The translations under genes were made by a program, and so were the position numbers. Below the pieces are notes generated by a model. It was not told where the DNA came from. It worked only from the letters and a program-made list of their open reading frames with translations, and made no database searches. Positions 28,771 through 38,728 of a stretch of 64,000 nt of DNA are shown here, in pieces. Each line of letters starts with the position of its first letter. Position 1 is the stretch's first letter. This DNA comes from Trichomonas vaginalis G3 (taxonomy: Eukaryota > Parabasalia > Trichomonadida > Trichomonadidae): assembly GCF_026262505.1 (NCBI RefSeq), contig NC_067203.1:16938392-17002391 (forward strand), given 5' to 3'.

Positions 28771-28821
28771 TTAAAACAAATGTGATAATTAAGATAGAAA
28801 ATTACAACAAAAAAATATATT

Positions 28822-31800
28822 TTATTTAAAAGAAATTAAAGAAGAAATATCAACATGGTTATAAATGTGTCCATCAAGCATTGAGGAAATTCGTCGTTCC
28901 ATGTAACATCTGAATTCTTCGAAGTCTTCATCATCTTCGGTCAATACTTTTTTGTTTGTGAATATTCCAAGAAAATATCGCAATGTTGAATGTAATTCAG
29001 AATCATTCATGTTATCTTTCACAGATTCTGATATAAATTCTCGTACATTTTGTACTAATAAATTTGAAACAATCTTCCAATTATGTGTTTCACAACAATT
29101 ACTGCATCTCAATGAACACAAATAATCTCGTGCAAATCTAATCTTTTTACCACATAATTGACATTGATAAAACAATTCTCGTTGATGTGGAATATCTTCA
29201 TTAAATGAGTTCTCATATGAATCATTAATATTCTTTTTTGTCTCCATGACTGTCAATCCCAAACTCCTTCCAATTGTTGAACTTCCAACATGTTCATAAG
29301 GAGCAAACAAGCGAATTATTGGTGGCAAAATTTGATTGACAAGATACCATTGACTGTCAATTTCTGACATGTCTTTCACTTCATCTGGCAACTTCACTTT
29401 GTCACATAATTCTCTAACATCAGGTGAAGTGACTATCATTGGTATCGTCGCATGTTGTGGAACTTTTTCTCCTCTTTTCATCATTCTCAATGCGATAGAA
29501 ACATGAGGATTATTTCTTTTGTCTGAATACTCACTGATTTTCTTGTTTAATTGTCTGTAAATAATCAACATCTCTTTTGTAATTTTCTTCAAATGAAATG
29601 ATTTAGATGAATTGCTTTCTTCACCGTCACTTTTTGTGTCAGATTTGTCACTTTTTAATGAAGAAGAATAACTTTTAACTTCTTGATAATTTGGAATAGA
29701 ACTTGATTCTGTGTCACTTTTTGATAGAAAATTGACACTTTTTTGTTCATCATCATTTTCATTAGAATTAATCTTATCCTTTGTTTCACTTTTTGATTCA
29801 TTTTCATTCACACTATTTTTAGAATTTTCTTTATCATTTTCTTTTGAATTTATTTTGTCACTTTTTAATTCATTTTTAGAGTTTTGTTTTTCATTTTCAT
29901 TTGAATTAATTTTGTCATTCTTTTTGTCAACATCATTTTTATTTGATTTATTATGAAGAGAGAAATTTTCATCATAATAAAACAATGAATTTTGTTCATC
30001 ATTATTAGATTTTCTAAGTAATTTTGCAACATTGTGGAATTCAGACAAACAATTTCTAACTGTCAAAGATCTGTCGTCGTTATTCATCATCTGATCCAAA
30101 ACAAAAGATGATAAATATTTCGTTAGTTGGCACCAATCTCTTCTGACCATATCTAATCCTTTCACTTCTCGATGACATTTATTATCGTCGTCATAAACAG
30201 TAACAGCGTATTTCTTCTTTGCAACTAACAGCATTTTAGTGAATAATCCACTAACAGTTAACTTCAAAAATTTGTATTGTTTTGTCACTTTTTCAGAAAT
30301 ATCATTTGCAATCTTTTTTGCTTCTTCAACAGATTTAGTTCCTGTATTTACCATGACCGAATCTGTATCTCCATAAATAACAGAAAATTTTCCCAAACTC
30401 TCAACAGTTTCCACTGTTTTCTGTAAAACAAATCGACCTCTTTCTGTAATTAATGCGGCAATTTCATTTGAAGCAAAACGTGACAAAGAAAAACCTAAAT
30501 AACCGTAAATAGAATTCGACAAGGATTTAATTGCTTGCTGCTTAATTAAAAACCTGTCAAAATTGAATTTATCGTCTTGTAAAGTATTCATTTTGTTTTT
30601 CAATTCAATTCTCATTTTTGTCAAATTTTCCATGATTTCTGGCAAAATTCCTTTTCTTCCACAATTCACTGCTTCTTCAGAGTTCGGATTCCTTTTATCA
30701 ACAGTAGTAAAACATAAATTGTATTCAGAAATAATGGATGGATAAAGTGAAGTGAAGTCAAGTAAAACGATAATTGTATCATAAAAACCTTTCTTTGGCT
30801 GAAGAACTGTTGCTCCTCTGTATTTTCCGAGTTTAGATTTAGGAGCGAAATCCGCTTTTTGTTTTTTATCTGGTAAAACAAAATTTTTCTCTTTGAAAGA
30901 ATGCAACAAAATTGATTCGCATCTATATGATGGTTTAGATTTGAGGGTCTTACACCATAACAATCCAGAAATCTGACTGAGTCTGAATGTGATTTCTAAG
31001 AGATTTGTTTTCTCCATCAATTTCGTCAAAATATTCGTATCTCTTTCAAAAAATTCAATCAAAGAAATAACCTTATTTCTATCGTTGATTTCTTTCAAAA
31101 TGTCAACATTTTCTATTTGTTGTCTTTTGATTCCGAATTCTTGGAGAGAAACAGATGATAAATCATTTGCTGGCAAATTCAGAAATTCTCTTAAATTAGT
31201 TCTAATATCTACAGCAATTCTTCCACTCAAACAGAAACTTGCGTTGTATTTTGATGTTTTTATTTGTGTGGATCTGTTTAATCTTCCAATTCTGAACCAT
31301 TCTTCGACATTTAATGTCTTCATTCTGTCAAATATTACTTGGATATCATTGGTAAACATTGTATATGATGCTAAAATATCAATATCAAGTTTGTCAATCA
31401 ATCTAACAAAGTTTTTCAAAAGTTTCTTCTCTGATGAATAAAAAGTGACTCTTTCTGACAAATTTGCATTCAATTTTGTATCTTCTTGTTTTGGTTCAAC
31501 ATATTCTTCAGCTTCTAACAATACTTCTCTTGTTTGTGTTTTATCATCTTTAAATTTGTCACATTTTGTTTCATTTCCAACAAAAATTTCATCATTCACT
31601 TTTTCTCCTTTATCTTTGTCACTTTTATTGGTGTCACTTTTTGGGATTTTATGTTTTTCTTCATTTTGATTTTTAGTATCAGAAGCTTTTGCTTTGTCAC
31701 TTTTATTTATGTCACTTTTTGAAATATGAGATATTTCTTCATTTTTGTTTGTGTTGTCACTTTTTGAATTTTTTGATTTCTCTTTGTGTTTGTTTGTGTT

Positions 31801-32925
31801 CTTAGATTTGTCACTTTTTGAATGATGACGTGATTTGTCACTTTTTAAATTAGTGAAAATTAATTCAGTTCTAAGTTTTATATCAGGACTAGGCGAAGTT
31901 ATGAAAGTGTGAACAATGTTATCCTGATATTTATGGAATTTATGGTTCATGAAAACTCTGACATTCAATAGATATATCTCATGAGTTTTCTTTTCTTCAT
32001 TAAAATAAGTTCCAATAGATATAACACAAACATTCAATGGCGGTGGTAATCTGTCGATCTTCTTCTCAATGATTTCTACATCAAAAATAGAATTAACACA
32101 AAACATTGGACAAAAAGTGACAGGATCTTTTTGTGTCAAATTTTTCGCTCTCAAAAATTGAGGTCCTTTAATTTTCTGAGTCATTTCAAAATTTTCTGTC
32201 AAACTGTATGTTCTTCCTATCAACAAGAAGTAGTTCTTTCCATTCTGAGGGAAGTTCTTCACATCACAAGTTGCTGGAAGTTGGCATTCCAACCATTTCG
32301 TGTTTTTGTCTAAATTTTCTGTTCCAAAACAATAATTTAGATTTTTGTACTCGTAACTGATAAGATATCCATTCATTTCGATACTTAGTTCTCTAATTTC
32401 ATCAATTAAATCATCTTCGTGGCCGACAATCGGATAAAAATAGAGATAATAAATTGGATTCGTAATTTGTATGCAAATAGTTGTGGATGTATCGATACAA
32501 ACGTTCTTTCCGAATAGAAAAAGCTTATTATCTTCTTCATGTATGTGTAACAAGAAGAAGTCGATTGTATTTTCGTCAACTAACCTGACATCATATGTAA
32601 TCTTTGGTACTTGTTTGAGAGTTAGCTCTTTTCCGAAATTGAAGTTGTATTTCTCGACTTTTTCGACTGTTTTTGTCAATGATAAAGGAATAATTCCATC
32701 TGCATCACAGACAAAATCAATGTCTTGGTCATTATTATCTGATGATCTCTTTAAACTAAGAGATGATGTAACGATATCGCTATAAATTGTCTCTCTTAAT
32801 GGAGATATTGCTTTTAATTCTGGATTTGATTGCTCTTGCTCATCTGGAATTATGCTATCTGCAATCTGTTCTGAATCTGAATCAATATAAGATTGAGTTT
32901 CGTCTGTTTGTCCTTTTTCGGACAT
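28822..32925 (-). CDS. POLA1: DNA polymerase alpha catalytic subunit (family B)
   Basis: A 1367-residue family B polymerase that starts new strands at replication forks with primase. Motif A is DFTSLYPSII (about residue 722), motif B SLSNSIYGYLGFS, and motif C YGDTDSV (about 850) with the two catalytic aspartates. GLDMVRRDWCQLTKYLSSF and the WYLVNQILPPIIRLFAPYE segment identify the alpha class rather than delta, epsilon or zeta. The N-terminal 'FFLLHIHEEDNKLFLFGK' also fits alpha. Two large Ser/Asp/Lys low-complexity inserts lie at about residues 350-495 and 990-1110. The C-terminal zinc region keeps CysA (CQLC...CSLRC, about 1253) but has no CysB set. The exonuclease is expected to be inactive in this class. 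A single ATG starts the frame; the stop runs into TAAATAAA. No introns. Confidence 0.9.
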   Translation of the reverse strand: MSEKGQTDETQSYIDSDSEQIADSIIPDEQEQSNPELKAISPLRETIYSDIVTSSLSLKRSSDNNDQDIDFVCDADGIIPLSLTKTVEKVEKYNFNFGKELTLKQVPKITYDVRLVDENTIDFFLLHIHEEDNKLFLFGKNVCIDTSTTICIQITNPIYYLYFYPIVGHEDDLIDEIRELSIEMNGYLISYEYKNLNYCFGTENLDKNTKWLECQLPATCDVKNFPQNGKNYFLLIGRTYSLTENFEMTQKIKGPQFLRAKNLTQKDPVTFCPMFCVNSIFDVEIIEKKIDRLPPPLNVCVISIGTYFNEEKKTHEIYLLNVRVFMNHKFHKYQDNIVHTFITSPSPDIKLRTELIFTNLKSDKSRHHSKSDKSKNTNKHKEKSKNSKSDNTNKNEEISHISKSDINKSDKAKASDTKNQNEEKHKIPKSDTNKSDKDKGEKVNDEIFVGNETKCDKFKDDKTQTREVLLEAEEYVEPKQEDTKLNANLSERVTFYSSEKKLLKNFVRLIDKLDIDILASYTMFTNDIQVIFDRMKTLNVEEWFRIGRLNRSTQIKTSKYNASFCLSGRIAVDIRTNLREFLNLPANDLSSVSLQEFGIKRQQIENVDILKEINDRNKVISLIEFFERDTNILTKLMEKTNLLEITFRLSQISGLLWCKTLKSKPSYRCESILLHSFKEKNFVLPDKKQKADFAPKSKLGKYRGATVLQPKKGFYDTIIVLLDFTSLYPSIISEYNLCFTTVDKRNPNSEEAVNCGRKGILPEIMENLTKMRIELKNKMNTLQDDKFNFDRFLIKQQAIKSLSNSIYGYLGFSLSRFASNEIAALITERGRFVLQKTVETVESLGKFSVIYGDTDSVMVNTGTKSVEEAKKIANDISEKVTKQYKFLKLTVSGLFTKMLLVAKKKYAVTVYDDDNKCHREVKGLDMVRRDWCQLTKYLSSFVLDQMMNNDDRSLTVRNCLSEFHNVAKLLRKSNNDEQNSLFYYDENFSLHNKSNKNDVDKKNDKINSNENEKQNSKNELKSDKINSKENDKENSKNSVNENESKSETKDKINSNENDDEQKSVNFLSKSDTESSSIPNYQEVKSYSSSLKSDKSDTKSDGEESNSSKSFHLKKITKEMLIIYRQLNKKISEYSDKRNNPHVSIALRMMKRGEKVPQHATIPMIVTSPDVRELCDKVKLPDEVKDMSEIDSQWYLVNQILPPIIRLFAPYEHVGSSTIGRSLGLTVMETKKNINDSYENSFNEDIPHQRELFYQCQLCGKKIRFARDYLCSLRCSNCCETHNWKIVSNLLVQNVREFISESVKDNMNDSELHSTLRYFLGIFTNKKVLTEDDEDFEEFRCYMERRISSMLDGHIYNHVDISSLISFK

Positions 32926-33411
32926 TCAGACGAATTAAAAAAAAATTACTTCCTCTAACTACTTCCTCTTTGAAAAAAGTGGCATTATAAATTGATTTCG
33001 TGTGAATTGCTACCAATAGCATCCTCACCAATAATAAATCAACTGGTCTCGCTTCAACTTCATTCAAATTCAACTTCAAAGTTATGAATTTAACAAATTT
33101 ATGACTTTATAGCTAATGTTTGTGACTAAATTAGGGACAGTGGGCTATCTAAAAGGATGATTTAATAATTCCAAAATATTTCCATTCAAATTCCACTTTG
33201 TACCTCTGTAATTAACAAATTTGTAAAAAATGAATGGATTATGTTACTGAATTAGATGTTATTAAGCATTTAAAGGGTTTGTTAATAAATAATTCAATGA
33301 AAAAAAATTAAATTAGAAGTGATTATATTTATTAATTAACATTAAATTAAATACTGAGCTGTATCTATTACAGGACAGCACTTATTCTATCTCTTATTTC
33401 GTGAGATAGTA
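32926..33411. other. Intergenic region
   Basis: About 490 bp upstream of the polymerase gene on its strand and downstream of the calnexin gene. No feature beyond AT-rich sequence. Confidence 0.45.
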
Positions 33412-34845
33412 TTACATATAGAATTTGGTTGCTATGAAAACGCAAATTGCACCGACACAGAACTGTGACAAGAATTTGATATTAACGTATTCTTTTATGA
33501 AGTGTATTATTGCTGTAAACAGTCCAATTTCTTCATTCTTTAAATCTGCTGGTCGAGATTTCTTTGAATCCATTGCAGACTTCAAATCCTGTGTATATTG
33601 TTTGTTGAAGAAATGTTTGTTGTTCCAATCACGCATTGCTTCAATGTCATCTCCAATATATATGTTTGAAAACCCAATACTACTGTCATCAGGATGAAAT
33701 TCAAATCCGATACCGGTAATTGGTGGTAAAAGGGCATAAGGTTCAATATCTCCATGCCATTCTGGGTTCTGTATCTTCCTTGGTATATAATCTCCCATGT
33801 AATTCGGGTTAGGAATCATTCTTGGTTTGTATTTCCCTTTGTAAAGTGGATTCTTCTTAATCAAAGGTACGAATTCTTCGCATCCTACTATTTGGCCCCA
33901 GCATTTCGGATTCTTTATGGTTGGTGGCTCCCATTCTCCGAATAATTCGTCATCCCAATCAGTTGGTTTTGTAGCATTTGGATCAGGAATGTAATAACTC
34001 TCATCTGAATACCATGGAGCTGGAGGATATGCTGAATCATATATGAATTCTGGCTGAGATTCATCCCAATCAGAAGGTTTTTTGTCTTTCGGATCAGGAA
34101 TCATTTTTCTGTCATCCCATGTATCTGGTTTGATCTCTGTTGGATCATTAATGTGTCTTGGTGGAGAAATAAGCGGTGAAATTGTTGGACCAACTAAAGG
34201 TTCCGTACAAAAGTGCTCTGCGTCAGCATAAATCGAATAAGATTCATTACCATGAAGTATTAAAGTGAGAAGATGATTCAATCCATCACGAGGAGGAACA
34301 AAAATTTTGGTTAATTTATATTCATTTATTTTTGATATGTTAAAAGGGTCATGTAAGTTAAGAGTAAACGTCATATTCGTCTTTTCATCACATGATGAGT
34401 GTCCGAAGGAGATTGCATATTCTGTTGAGGATGATAAATTTTCTGGATCAAAATTATTTGCAGAAAAAAGTTTGATAAGTGGACTAGAACAAATGATTGC
34501 ATTGCTAAATCGTAATTCATATTGAATTATCAAGTCTTTGTTAGTAATACGAATGGGTTTATCAAATTTGTGTGAAATTGCATAATATTCGTTTGAACTT
34601 TGAGTATAGAGCATCTTTTCACCCTTGTATCCAAATGGATATGGTGAATCTTGCTGTGACCAAAATCCTTTATATTTTGAAACTTTTGAAGGTATCCATC
34701 TTAAATGCCAATCGTATTCTTGAAAGGATTCGAAGAATATATAATCCCCCTCTGGTTTAAATACTGTAACCTCATAAGAGGTTGCGAGGGTTAAAAGTAC
34801 CAAAATCATTTTGGATTCTATGCCGATCGTAAAATTTGAATTCAT
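33412..34845 (-). CDS. Calnexin-like ER lectin chaperone
   Basis: A 477-residue calnexin/calreticulin family protein. A hydrophobic signal sequence is at residues 13-24 (MILVLLTLATS), so the inner ATG at 34809 is an alternative start. The lectin domain includes KGFWSQQDSPYPFGYKG and a GHSSCDEKT-like segment. The P-domain has three repeat-1 units (INDPTEIKPDTWDD, IPDPKDKKPSDWDE, IPDPNATKPTDWDD) and repeat-2 units (GEWEPPTIKNP, GKYKPRMIPNPNYMG, GDYIPRKIQNPEWHG). A final membrane helix (about 458-477) ends at KFYM, so almost no cytosolic tail remains, unlike mammalian calnexin; there is no KDEL. It should assist folding of glycoproteins in the ER lumen with calcium. Confidence 0.9.
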   Translation of the reverse strand: MNSNFTIGIESKMILVLLTLATSYEVTVFKPEGDYIFFESFQEYDWHLRWIPSKVSKYKGFWSQQDSPYPFGYKGEKMLYTQSSNEYYAISHKFDKPIRITNKDLIIQYELRFSNAIICSSPLIKLFSANNFDPENLSSSTEYAISFGHSSCDEKTNMTFTLNLHDPFNISKINEYKLTKIFVPPRDGLNHLLTLILHGNESYSIYADAEHFCTEPLVGPTISPLISPPRHINDPTEIKPDTWDDRKMIPDPKDKKPSDWDESQPEFIYDSAYPPAPWYSDESYYIPDPNATKPTDWDDELFGEWEPPTIKNPKCWGQIVGCEEFVPLIKKNPLYKGKYKPRMIPNPNYMGDYIPRKIQNPEWHGDIEPYALLPPITGIGFEFHPDDSSIGFSNIYIGDDIEAMRDWNNKHFFNKQYTQDLKSAMDSKKSRPADLKNEEIGLFTAIIHFIKEYVNIKFLSQFCVGAICVFIATKFYM

Positions 34846-35386
34846 TAAGAAATTGATTTTAGAGCATGTTGAGTTGACTATTAGTTATTATATTTTGCTT
34901 GAAAAATTGAATTATCGCATTCAATGCAATCGATACTGAATCAAAAGAAATTGCTGGTGGATGTAAGCTTGATTAAAAATTGCGATTGGCAGAAGAATGA
35001 TTCTCTCATTTAATATATATTCCGTAGCCTATACAAAATTCTTAAAAATTAAATAACATTGCGGAAAAATAAAAAATGTTAATTACAAAATTGACCTAAC
35101 ACCATTTTCCGATCATTACGTCCGAGATAATGTATTTGATTTATTATGTATTGATGGATTATTTAATTTTTAATGCAAAAGTAAATAATTTTGAATGAAT
35201 AAGTGAATAAATAAAGATAGCGCACTTACCAAAATGATTTATGTGATTAATACTATATACTTTATGGCTAAAAATTGGAATATATTGAAGATTAAAATTT
35301 ACGTTTTCGAAAATCTACTTGTTCGATGGTGGTTTATTGATAAATAATAAATATATTGTATTTTTAATAAAATTGTTCGAAATGAG
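34846..35386. other. Divergent promoter region of calnexin and Med13 genes
   Basis: About 540 bp. AATCAATTTCTT on the minus strand, 12 nt before the calnexin ATG, is a possible initiator. Before Med13, a short overlapping upstream ATG occurs at 35382. No gene in between. Confidence 0.4.
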
Positions 35387-37786
35387 ATGGAAAATAACCT
35401 CAACTTTGCTCCTCAAATGAGGGGAAAGTGGAATCTTGGTGATCGCGAGTACAGGGCGATTCGAATTCTCCTCATCCAGCTTCCCCCAGATTGTACAGAT
35501 ATTAGTGAGCAGGCAGACAGACTGCGTCTTCTTGCCTTATCTCACAGTATTTGTTATAATCATATTCCATCTTTTTATCTTGATCAGCCGCCAGACTATT
35601 TTCCGTCAGATCGTAATGTTCCATCTGTAATAGTCTTCGACCTTGATGATTGTTTCGAAACTTTCAAGCTGCCTGGTTATTGTGTCATTAATCAAAAGAC
35701 ATGGAACCCGGTAGAGCTATTCAATGCAGAAATATCTAATCATTTGCAGCGAGCTCTTGCATTGCGTTCATATTATGAGTATAGAAACTACAGAACTTTG
35801 TATTTTACTTCTTTTATTTTAGTAACAGACTTTCCATTAACGATAGATCCATTTATTTTATACCATATACCTGTTCTTAGGAACGGAGCAGTTACAATTC
35901 GAACGAATATTCAAGGAAACTTAAATTTCATCCTTGATTATCCGTACAAACCGAAAGAAAACACTTATATATTAATTCCACCACATGAGCATGCTTTTAA
36001 GGTCATGGCATCTGATTCAAAAGAAGCTATCCTTAAATATGTCGACTTAACAGAACGAGTTATTCAATGGAAGGAAACTCCATTCGTTTACATGACTTCT
36101 CCTAACGTTTCCATTGGAAAATATTATACAGACAATCCAACTAAAACTAACAAAGCCACTTCTGAAGCTCCTAAAGTAGAGCAGAAAAAAATATTAAGCA
36201 ATTTTCAACCAGAAAACTTAATTGAAGTTAGCGAAAAAGATATTGATGACTTCTTTCAAAATATTTACGCTGAAAAATCCGATGATTCTACTGCAAACGG
36301 AAAAGATGAAGAATTATACTTAGCTTTTCCTGATTTGACGCCAAACGACGTAATATCAGAGTTAATAGAGAACCCTGACGAAAGGAAATGCGTTGCCAAA
36401 GCTCTTTCTACCCCAGAAATTTTCCCAGAAAAACCACAAGTCATTACATTACTTGTAGCCAACTTTTTGTCAACCCACAGATTCGACTACGGTTTCGGCT
36501 CAACATCTCCGCCACCAGGAACTACAGATTTCGCTGAATATTCCGAATTTGAATATCAGCATTTAGGAACTCCCCAAGTTTGTGTCCTTCAAGATCGCAG
36601 CGTAATTAAAGTAGATTCGACTCGCGTTGTCTTTGATTGGGACGAAAATCTTTATCGTCCGATATCCGGACCGAAAAGTGCTTCATATGTTGTTTTCTAC
36701 GACAAGCAGTTCACGGAGAACGATGTTCGCACGTTTTTCAACCAACTTAAGAACATTTACACCAGTTTCAATTTTGGCGAATTATTTGAGTATCCAAAAG
36801 GAGCCTCGTACTTCTCCTGCACTCCGGAGCAGATCCCACAAGCCGTCGAAACCTTCTTCAAGCAGAAAATCCAAACACAGTTCCAAAACGAGCCATTAAT
36901 GACATTTATTGTCGGAGATCCAATTTTTTCAGCCGATTTTAATCCGCATTCTATCGTTTCCTACATCCGACCATCGGCCATCCACTGTGCAGACACCACG
37001 GAGATAAAGACTATTGCATTTGTCGTTTACTCGCGTGTTAGAGTTTTCACTCCACGGCCTTTCGGAATGGTTTTCCTGGCGAACAAAGAAATTGCAGCTT
37101 GTTTCTTCGGATACAGGTATCAGCCTCCGTCTTTCCTCACTACGAACGAGCACGTCGAGTTGGGAATGCACGTGTGCTGGGACCTGAGGGTAGGATTAAC
37201 AGCATGGGTCGATGAAATTGGTGCTGTTATGCATGTTTTACCGGTTTCAAATATAGACAGACTCTTTCAATTTTTGAGAGAACAAACATCATTGTTTAAT
37301 ACATCAAAAGTTAGAATAACAATATCTATATTAGCTGAAGGTATTTCCAAACCATTGCTCGATGAACTCAAGATGAAATCCATGCAACTGAATTTGCCAA
37401 TAACCGTTTTCTCTGTTTATCCAAGTGCTACGATACAAGTTTCGTTTAAAGAAGATTTCAAGGACGATGTCATTGTTTACTGCGATGTTGAGTATGTTGA
37501 AGAGGTCTGCCCTAACCCTGCAAAGCCTTACGCTACTTGTTTCGTTGTCTCAAAGCAGGAACAGCCTTATTCGATATCTTTGTTCACAGAGTCTTTTGAT
37601 CCGAGAATGACTTTGTTCGATTACGCACAAAATATGTCTCATCTTTCTTGGCTTTCCGTCAAACCAACAATGGAAGGAAGAACAATTTCATACCCACCAC
37701 ATATGATGGCTTTGCTAAGAAAGGGTAATGGACCTGTTGCTCAGATTAGTCAATTAGAATTCTTACCTTCAAAGGAAAAGATTTAA
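35387..37786 (+). CDS. Mediator complex subunit 13 (Med13)-like
   Basis: A 799-residue protein. Residues about 150-215 (LTIDPFILYHIPVLRNGAVTI...LDYPYKP...TYILIPP) match the Med13 segment 'LPLTIDPHWLQ.PPVLRMG...PVIDYPWK...TYVLCPP'. Residues about 410-500 (YRPISGPKSASYVVFYDKQF...FFNQLKNIYTSFNFGEL) match the MID-like part of MedPIWI, and the last 250 residues show the PIWI-like core with CWDLRVGLTAWVDEIGAVMH. Med13 links the Cdk8 kinase module to core Mediator and restrains Pol II transcription. The protein is far shorter than animal Med13 (about 2170), lacking most of the disordered linker. It is divergent from the calnexin gene. I see no frameshift. Confidence 0.7.
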   Translation: MENNLNFAPQMRGKWNLGDREYRAIRILLIQLPPDCTDISEQADRLRLLALSHSICYNHIPSFYLDQPPDYFPSDRNVPSVIVFDLDDCFETFKLPGYCVINQKTWNPVELFNAEISNHLQRALALRSYYEYRNYRTLYFTSFILVTDFPLTIDPFILYHIPVLRNGAVTIRTNIQGNLNFILDYPYKPKENTYILIPPHEHAFKVMASDSKEAILKYVDLTERVIQWKETPFVYMTSPNVSIGKYYTDNPTKTNKATSEAPKVEQKKILSNFQPENLIEVSEKDIDDFFQNIYAEKSDDSTANGKDEELYLAFPDLTPNDVISELIENPDERKCVAKALSTPEIFPEKPQVITLLVANFLSTHRFDYGFGSTSPPPGTTDFAEYSEFEYQHLGTPQVCVLQDRSVIKVDSTRVVFDWDENLYRPISGPKSASYVVFYDKQFTENDVRTFFNQLKNIYTSFNFGELFEYPKGASYFSCTPEQIPQAVETFFKQKIQTQFQNEPLMTFIVGDPIFSADFNPHSIVSYIRPSAIHCADTTEIKTIAFVVYSRVRVFTPRPFGMVFLANKEIAACFFGYRYQPPSFLTTNEHVELGMHVCWDLRVGLTAWVDEIGAVMHVLPVSNIDRLFQFLREQTSLFNTSKVRITISILAEGISKPLLDELKMKSMQLNLPITVFSVYPSATIQVSFKEDFKDDVIVYCDVEYVEEVCPNPAKPYATCFVVSKQEQPYSISLFTESFDPRMTLFDYAQNMSHLSWLSVKPTMEGRTISYPPHMMALLRKGNGPVAQISQLEFLPSKEKI

Positions 37787-38242
37787 TTTTTGTTTTTACG
37801 TATTATTTTTTGCTTTTATTTATGTTATATGTGTAGTTTAATAAAAATTTATTTGATAAAATATATTATCTATTCAAAAGAATCTATTTCTTCACTAAAT
37901 TTTATAATTTCATTCCAAATTTAATACTTTTGAAATGTTTAATAAGAAATTTATCATAAAATAGTATGTAACTAATGAGTGATTTTAATGTCAATGAATA
38001 ATTTTATAGAAATAATAGAGTTGAAAATAAATATCAGGAGTTCATTAAAACTGAGAGAAATATAGAAAGAGATCACATTTGCCATTATTTATTTGTGAAC
38101 CATTTTGCTCATTGAAAACGTATTGTCATTAATATTTTATTGTGCCCCTTGTTCTTCCTTGAGATTATCGATTATCGCTAAGGTAATTTGAAGAAACTAT
38201 CATATTTTTATTCAAACAAGATAAAAATTCAAAAAAAAAATA
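37787..38242. other. Intergenic region between convergent genes
   Basis: About 450 bp, AT-rich; nothing coding or structured noted beyond the TAAT/TAAA-type 3' ends. Confidence 0.4.
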
Positions 38243-38728
38243 TTAATCACGTAATAATTCTTCAAAGAAGTTGTCAAGCTCTTGCTGGTTGCCTGCAGCT
38301 TCTAGATATTGGGTGACGTTATCAATCTCGCGAACAGGTGCTTGATATGGATTTAAACCTGTTGATGAGAGATGAATTGAAACACTGCATGAGACATGGG
38401 GAAAATCGTTACGCCTGTTGCACATAAGCTTACGAACATTATATACAGTATCTATGTTGATATTTTGTGTATCAAATTGGCAAGTAGCAATAAGTTTGTC
38501 CTTAAGGATTCCCTTTTTATAAAGTTTGATCGTAAAGGAAGGATATTTATTATTATCAAGCTTAATATGAAAATATTCGCTTACTTTATGTTTACCATAT
38601 TGAAAAGGGAATTTTTCAGAGCAAATACCGCTCTTATGATTAAAAATACTGTAATAATACTTACCAAGATACTTTTTGTTTGCAGAGTGAATCTTGAACC
38701 CCTTGAGATGGAAATAAAGTACCGCCAT
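38243..38728 (-). CDS. Small C2-like protein, unrecognised
   Basis: A 161-residue protein beginning MAVLYFHLKGFKIHSANKK and built of alternating strands (YYYSIFNHK, FHIKLDNNK, FTIKLYKKG, LIATCQFD, VSCSVSIHLSS) in a pattern like a C2 beta-sandwich, then a helical acidic tail (YLEAAGNQQELDNFFEELL). The calcium-binding aspartates of classical C2 domains are not evident. No signal or membrane segment. A TGACCGTTTAA string lies about 55 bp before the ATG. Family assignment is tentative. Confidence 0.5.
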   Translation of the reverse strand: MAVLYFHLKGFKIHSANKKYLGKYYYSIFNHKSGICSEKFPFQYGKHKVSEYFHIKLDNNKYPSFTIKLYKKGILKDKLIATCQFDTQNINIDTVYNVRKLMCNRRNDFPHVSCSVSIHLSSTGLNPYQAPVREIDNVTQYLEAAGNQQELDNFFEELLRD

